The notes beneath the pieces were generated by a model, which was not told the origin of the DNA, did no database searches, and was given only the letters and a program-made list of their open reading frames with translations. Positions 47,353 to 51,183 of a stretch of DNA of 51,183 nucleotides are shown in pieces. The DNA is taken from positions 1 to 51,183 of the forward strand of contig JAHBXR010000033.1 in the NCBI GenBank assembly GCA_019636335.1, given 5' to 3'. The translations under genes and the position numbers were made by a program. Positions within the stretch are counted from its first letter, which is position 1. Each line of letters begins with the position of its first letter. This DNA is from Pirellulales bacterium. Lineage in GTDB: Bacteria; Planctomycetota; Planctomycetia; Pirellulales; JAEUIK01.

Positions 47353-49059
47353 TTACTGGCGCTTGGCCACGCGGAAGATCTCTTCGATGGTGGTGATGCC
47401 CTTGAGGACCTTGGCGATGCCGTCGTCGTAAAGCGATACCATGCCTTGAGCTAGGGCTGCCTTGCGAAGCTCCTGGGTCGAAACGCCGGCGAAGGAGAGC
47501 TCGCGAATCTTGGAGGTCATCATCATCAGTTCGTAGATGCCCAAGCGGCCGCGGTAGCCCGATCTGTTGCAGTTTCCGCACCCTTTGCCGCGCATGAAAT
47601 TCCCTCGGGCGGCAATGTCGGGAGAGATACCGGCCGCCTCGAGCTGCGAGTCGGGTGGGGTGAACGGCTGTTTACATTTGGTGCAGATGACGCGCACGAG
47701 ACGCTGTGCCAAGATGGCCACGACGCTGCTGGCGACGAGGTAAGAGGGGACACCCATGTCGACCATGCGTGTAACAGCACCGGGCGCATCGTTCGTATGC
47801 AGGGTACTGAATACCAAGTGTCCAGTCAGAGATGCTTGAATTCCCATCTCCGCCGTCTCGCTATCGCGCATCTCGCCCACGAGGATGACGTTCGGGGCCT
47901 GACGCAGCATCGAGCGGATGATGCGGGCGAAATCGAGCCCGATGTTGTGCCGGACCTCGACCTGGTTGATGCCGGGCAGGTAGTACTCGACCGGGTCCTC
48001 GGCGGTGATGATCTTGCGGTCAGGCCGGTTCAGCTCGTTGAGGGCGGCGTAGAGGGTGGTGGTCTTTCCGGAGCCAGTGGGGCCGGTCACGAGGACGATC
48101 CCGTTTGGTCTGCGGATCAGACCTTGGAAGGTGCGGAAGACCTCGTCCGACATGCCGAGCTGGCGGAGCCCCACCTTGATGGAGTCCTTATCGAGGATAC
48201 GCATGACGACCGATTGGCCGTGATTGGTGGGCAGGACGCTGACGCGAAGGTCGAGGGTTTTGCTGCCGACGGTGGCCTTGATGCGTCCGTCCTGGGGTCG
48301 GCGGCGCTCGGCGATGTCGATCCGGGCCAGAATCTTGATGCGGGAGAGGATCGCCCCCAGCAGGCGGCGGGGGGGGCTGTCGCGCTCGACCAGCACACCG
48401 TCGATGCGGTAGCGGACCCGGACCCGATCCTCGAAGGGCTCGACGTGGATGTCGGAGGCCCGTAGCTGGACCGCCTCGCTGATGATGAGCTGGACCAGCC
48501 GGACGATCGGGGCGGCCGAGTCGTCGATGACCTCTTCGCCCCCCTCGGCGCCGGCGTCTTCGGTCTCGGTGAAGTCGATCGCCGTGTCGGTGAACTCCTG
48601 GAGCATGGAGTCAGCGCTTTCGCCCTCGGTCTGCCCGTAGTGGCGGTTGATCGACTCGAGGATGCTCTCGCGGGGGGCCAGGGCCAGACGAATCTCGCAG
48701 TTCAGAATGAACCGCAGCTTGTCGAGCATGTCGAAATCGAGGGGATCGCTGGCGATGACCTTGAGGGCGCCATCGTCGCGGGCCATCGGCAAAATGGCGT
48801 TTTCGCGGGCGATCGACTCGGGAACGAGCTCGATGATCGACGGCGGGATGACTACCTCGTTCAGGTTGACGTAGTCGAGGCCATGTTCCTGGGCGACGGC
48901 GCGCATTACCTCTTCGCCGGTGGCATAGCCGAGGCGGACCAGCGCGTCGGGGACCTTCATGCCCGACGATTTGGCCATCTGTTCGGCTTCGGCGAGCTGT
49001 TCGCTGCTGACGACCCGTTGGCGGATCAGGATTTCGCCAAACTTGCCCTGCTTGGCCAT
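47353..49059 (-). CDS. gspE: assembly ATPase GspE/PilB type, copy 2
   Basis: A 568-residue paralogue of copy 1. The start at 49059 gives MAKQGKFGEILIRQRVVSSE, an MshEN-like N-terminus. The core has GPTGSGKTTTLYAALNELNR (about 326), TAEDPVEYYLPGINQV, NVILVGEMRDSETAEMG and STLHTNDAPGAVTRM, then the zinc knuckle CTKCKQPF / CGNCNRSGYRGR. It is an extension ATPase. Two such enzymes in one locus suggest two assembly machines or two pseudopilus types sharing GspF and the prepilins. First gene of the locus on the minus strand. Confidence 0.95.
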   Translation of the reverse strand: MAKQGKFGEILIRQRVVSSEQLAEAEQMAKSSGMKVPDALVRLGYATGEEVMRAVAQEHGLDYVNLNEVVIPPSIIELVPESIARENAILPMARDDGALKVIASDPLDFDMLDKLRFILNCEIRLALAPRESILESINRHYGQTEGESADSMLQEFTDTAIDFTETEDAGAEGGEEVIDDSAAPIVRLVQLIISEAVQLRASDIHVEPFEDRVRVRYRIDGVLVERDSPPRRLLGAILSRIKILARIDIAERRRPQDGRIKATVGSKTLDLRVSVLPTNHGQSVVMRILDKDSIKVGLRQLGMSDEVFRTFQGLIRRPNGIVLVTGPTGSGKTTTLYAALNELNRPDRKIITAEDPVEYYLPGINQVEVRHNIGLDFARIIRSMLRQAPNVILVGEMRDSETAEMGIQASLTGHLVFSTLHTNDAPGAVTRMVDMGVPSYLVASSVVAILAQRLVRVICTKCKQPFTPPDSQLEAAGISPDIAARGNFMRGKGCGNCNRSGYRGRLGIYELMMMTSKIRELSFAGVSTQELRKAALAQGMVSLYDDGIAKVLKGITTIEEIFRVAKRQ

Positions 49060-49415
49060 CGACGATGCTCCGGGAGGCATACGGCGCCCTCTGTCTGATT
49101 AAAACAAGCGCGAAACGACGCGTGGTGATCGCCCGGGCCGGTTGACCCGACGATGCTGCACGCGCGATGGAAAACGACGATCCAAGGGCCGATCCTGGTA
49201 GCCGAACGGCGCGGAGTTCGCGAAAGGAGGAGACGCCTCTTCTTCTGTCACGGGCGGAAAACCGCCTTGCGGCCGATCGAGCCTGCCAGCGGCAGGAGCA
49301 GGTGCCCAGCGAACGCAGGACCCCCAAAATGACAATAAACCCAGTATGGATTTAGGCTAATGACGCCTAGGGCCGCTGTCAAACAGATGCTTTCCTGGCG
49401 TTTTCGCCTGGGCAA
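49060..49415. other. intergenic region upstream of the secretion locus
   Basis: About 355 bases between gspE-2 and the small membrane-protein gene. It should hold the promoter of the secretion locus but I find no hexamer pair better than chance, no hairpin with a T tract and no gene. Confidence 0.4.
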
Positions 49416-49655
49416 CTAGTCCGCTCTTGGCCTGGCGTGCCGGTTCATGCGCCAAAGCATGGCGGTACCTGCTCCGACCAGGGCCGAGGTCAGCCAGCGG
49501 ACCATTTCTGCCCGTGCGCCGCTCCCTGTCAGCAATAGTGCGACAACCAGGGCTGCCACGAACAGCGAGAATACCAACAAACTCCAGACGATCTCGAACC
49601 GCCTGGCCACGACCGGCCCGAATCGCTCCTGGAAGTAGCTGTGTCGTTGCGCCAT
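49416..49655 (-). CDS. small two-helix membrane protein
   Basis: A 79-residue protein with two hydrophobic segments (SLLVFSLFVAALVVALLLTG and MVRWLTSALVGAGTAMLWRM) joined by a short loop and flanked by basic ends. No family recognised. Its start lies 31 bases after the stop of the dehydratase gene on the same strand, so they are probably one transcript. Function unknown. Confidence 0.7.
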   Translation of the reverse strand: MAQRHSYFQERFGPVVARRFEIVWSLLVFSLFVAALVVALLLTGSGARAEMVRWLTSALVGAGTAMLWRMNRHARPRAD

Positions 49656-49686
49656 GTGGGAAGTTTCCCTCCGCGCATCAATTGGG

Positions 49687-50640
49687 TCAACGAATCGTCC
49701 AGGGCAGGCAGTCGAGATCGACGTTGCCGCCGCTGAGGATGACCCCGACGCGGCGGCCCCGAAAGCGGTCGGAGTATTTCAATAGGGCGGCCACGGGCAC
49801 AGCCGAGGATGGCTCGATGACGATTTTCATCCGCTCCCAGACGAGCTTCATCGCCTGGACGATTTCGGCCTCGTCGACCGTCAGGATCTCGCGGAGGTGC
49901 CGGCTGAGGATCGAGAAGGTCAGCGGGCCGAGCGAGGTGCGCAGCCCGTCGGCGATCGTGGGGCCGATTGGCTCGGCGACGATGTGACCGGCGGCGAGCG
50001 AGCGCCGAGCGTCGTCGGCCAGGGCCGGCTCGGCGCCGATGATCTTGGCTTGGGGTAAAAGCTCCGAGACGGCCAGGCAGGTGCCGCTGGCGAGTCCACC
50101 GCCGCCGACCGGGGTGACTACGACATCGAGCCGCGGCACTTCTTCGATCAGTTCGAGCGAGGCGGTGGCGGCGCCCGCCACGACGCATGGGTCTTCGTAG
50201 GGGTGGATGAAGTTGGCCCCGGTGCGGGCGACGATCTCCTCGGCGGCTGATTCGCGGGCGGCCTGAGTCGGCTCGCACTCGACGATCTCGGCGCCGTAGT
50301 CCGCCACGGCGTTGCGCTTCACGGCCGGGGCGCCGCGCGGCATGACGATCGTGGCGGGGATGCCGCGCTGGCGGGCAGCCAGCGCCAGGGCCTGGGCGTG
50401 GTTGCCCGAAGAGTGCGTGACGACTCCGCGTCGGGCCTCATCGTCGCCGAGCGATTGCACGGCATTCGTCGCCCCGCGGAACTTGAAGGCGCCGACGCGC
50501 TGGAAGTTTTCGCACTTGAAGAAGACGTCGCTGCCCGTGCGCTGGTTGAAATAGCGTGACGTGAGGACGGGCGTGCGATGCGCGAAGGGGGCGATGCGCT
50601 GGGCGGCGGCGCGGATGACGTTGAGGTCGGGCAGTTGCAT
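49687..50640 (-). CDS. PLP-dependent threonine/serine dehydratase family enzyme
   Basis: A 317-residue fold-type II enzyme. Lys53 in GAFKFRGATNA is the Schiff-base lysine; THSSGNHAQALALAARQ (about 75-91) and TPVGGGGLASGTCLAV bind the cofactor phosphate, and ILSGGNVDLDCLP closes the site. Length and lack of a C-terminal ACT domain fit catabolic threonine dehydratase or serine racemase rather than the biosynthetic IlvA. It would turn threonine or serine to an alpha-keto acid plus ammonia, or racemise serine; sequence alone does not decide. MQLPDLNVIRAAAQRI gives the usual start. Confidence 0.9.
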   Translation of the reverse strand: MQLPDLNVIRAAAQRIAPFAHRTPVLTSRYFNQRTGSDVFFKCENFQRVGAFKFRGATNAVQSLGDDEARRGVVTHSSGNHAQALALAARQRGIPATIVMPRGAPAVKRNAVADYGAEIVECEPTQAARESAAEEIVARTGANFIHPYEDPCVVAGAATASLELIEEVPRLDVVVTPVGGGGLASGTCLAVSELLPQAKIIGAEPALADDARRSLAAGHIVAEPIGPTIADGLRTSLGPLTFSILSRHLREILTVDEAEIVQAMKLVWERMKIVIEPSSAVPVAALLKYSDRFRGRRVGVILSGGNVDLDCLPWTIR

Positions 50641-50730
50641 TGGGGCGTCAAATTGCTAAACGCACCGGTGACTCTTGGGGAGCCACAGTATACTAGGGAC
50701 TTTGTCGCTCGTTTGGCTTAAAATGCCCTC

Positions 50731-51183
50731 ATGCTGGAGATATTTACAATACGTCGGCCTCGACTCAACTTGCGAATCCTGTTCACGGTATTGACGATCT
50801 TGGCACTTCCCATGGCCTGGGCGAGTAGGCAACAGGCGATCGTCCATCGCAGGCAGACCACACGACAGTGGATTGAACTTCAAGGTGGCAAGCTGGTGCC
50901 CTACTCCGAACGTGGAAAATTACATGAAGTCATAGACGACCGTTTGATGCCAGTTCAATATCGGGGTGAGCAAGGAGGAGCTTCCTCCGTCAACGCGTTT
51001 CGGATGCATCTTGGTGACGAACCAATCGAGAGGATTTATCTCCGTCTCCCATTTAGTCCCGAGGAGTGCCAGCAGATTCTAAATGTGTTTCCAGAATCGG
51101 AAATTGCACAATCGGCCACGATGAAAGTCTCACATGAGAAACGCATGCAAATGATGAAAAGTCATCGCGTCCCGCGGATGAGC
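50731..51183 (+). CDS. membrane-anchored hypothetical protein, 3' end cut by the window
   Basis: An open frame of 151 codons from the ATG at 50731 with no stop before the window ends. The N-terminal hydrophobic segment (ILFTVLTILALPMAWASRQQ) followed by HRRQTTRQWIELQGG matches a pattern common in planctomycete proteins: one inner-membrane helix, a basic stretch, then a small extracytoplasmic region. The rest has no motif I recognise (FRMHLGDEPIERIYLRLPFS). It diverges from the dehydratase gene, 90 bases apart. Confidence 0.72.
   Translation, partial: MLEIFTIRRPRLNLRILFTVLTILALPMAWASRQQAIVHRRQTTRQWIELQGGKLVPYSERGKLHEVIDDRLMPVQYRGEQGGASSVNAFRMHLGDEPIERIYLRLPFSPEECQQILNVFPESEIAQSATMKVSHEKRMQMMKSHRVPRMS

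Overview
The window is a high-GC bacterial chromosome segment, most likely from a planctomycete of the Pirellulales type. The signs are a degenerate kinase preceded by the planctomycete LTxxQAxxLLxG-like segment, a protein with a DUF1559-like region, a Gram-negative heptose/LPS cassette, a very large GspK-like pseudopilin, and the dispersed CTGACGCTTCGGGTT repeat. I saw no rRNA, tRNA, CRISPR array, prophage or transposase.

Layout. 0-7 kb: a small HEPN-like protein, an exported S9 peptidase, ComEC, and two mini-proteins with a BON-like core. 7.1-12.8 kb (minus strand): a coupled LPS-core operon, hldE - waaF-like - tandem two-domain LPS kinase - GT4 glycosyltransferase, ending in three consecutive hairpins. 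13.1-18.4 kb (plus): two membrane proteins, a pseudokinase with an STN-like tail and a zinc-ribbon/DUF1559/STN protein. 18.4-19.8 kb: a DAHP synthase gene preceded by what reads as a complete Phe/Tyr transcription attenuator (leader peptide, antiterminator, terminator). 19.8-29.2 kb: a toxin-antitoxin pair, an anchored nuclease, an HNH endonuclease, 7Fe ferredoxin FdxA, a Bfd-like [2Fe-2S] protein, an M20 peptidase, a 2-deoxyribosyltransferase-like protein, a three-gene ABC-2 exporter and an ABM-domain protein.

29.4-49.1 kb (minus) is one large type II secretion / type IV pilus locus: gspE-2, pilT, gspE-1, gspF, then five prepilin-like genes whose junctions are 1-2 nt or overlapping, except for repeat-filled gaps before the first and the last. 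Palindromic repeats of at least four families fill the spacers. They also lie inside the 5' coding part of every prepilin gene, in frame, between the start codon and the prepilin-peptidase site. The result is predicted leaders of 51 to 246 residues instead of the usual 5-30. The end of the window has a small membrane protein, a threonine/serine dehydratase-family enzyme and the 5' part of an unknown membrane-anchored protein.

The two strongest leads are the aromatic-amino-acid attenuator at 18479-18621 and the repeat-built prepilin leaders at 34.6-41.8 kb. Both are read directly from the sequence, but neither has been tested against databases here.
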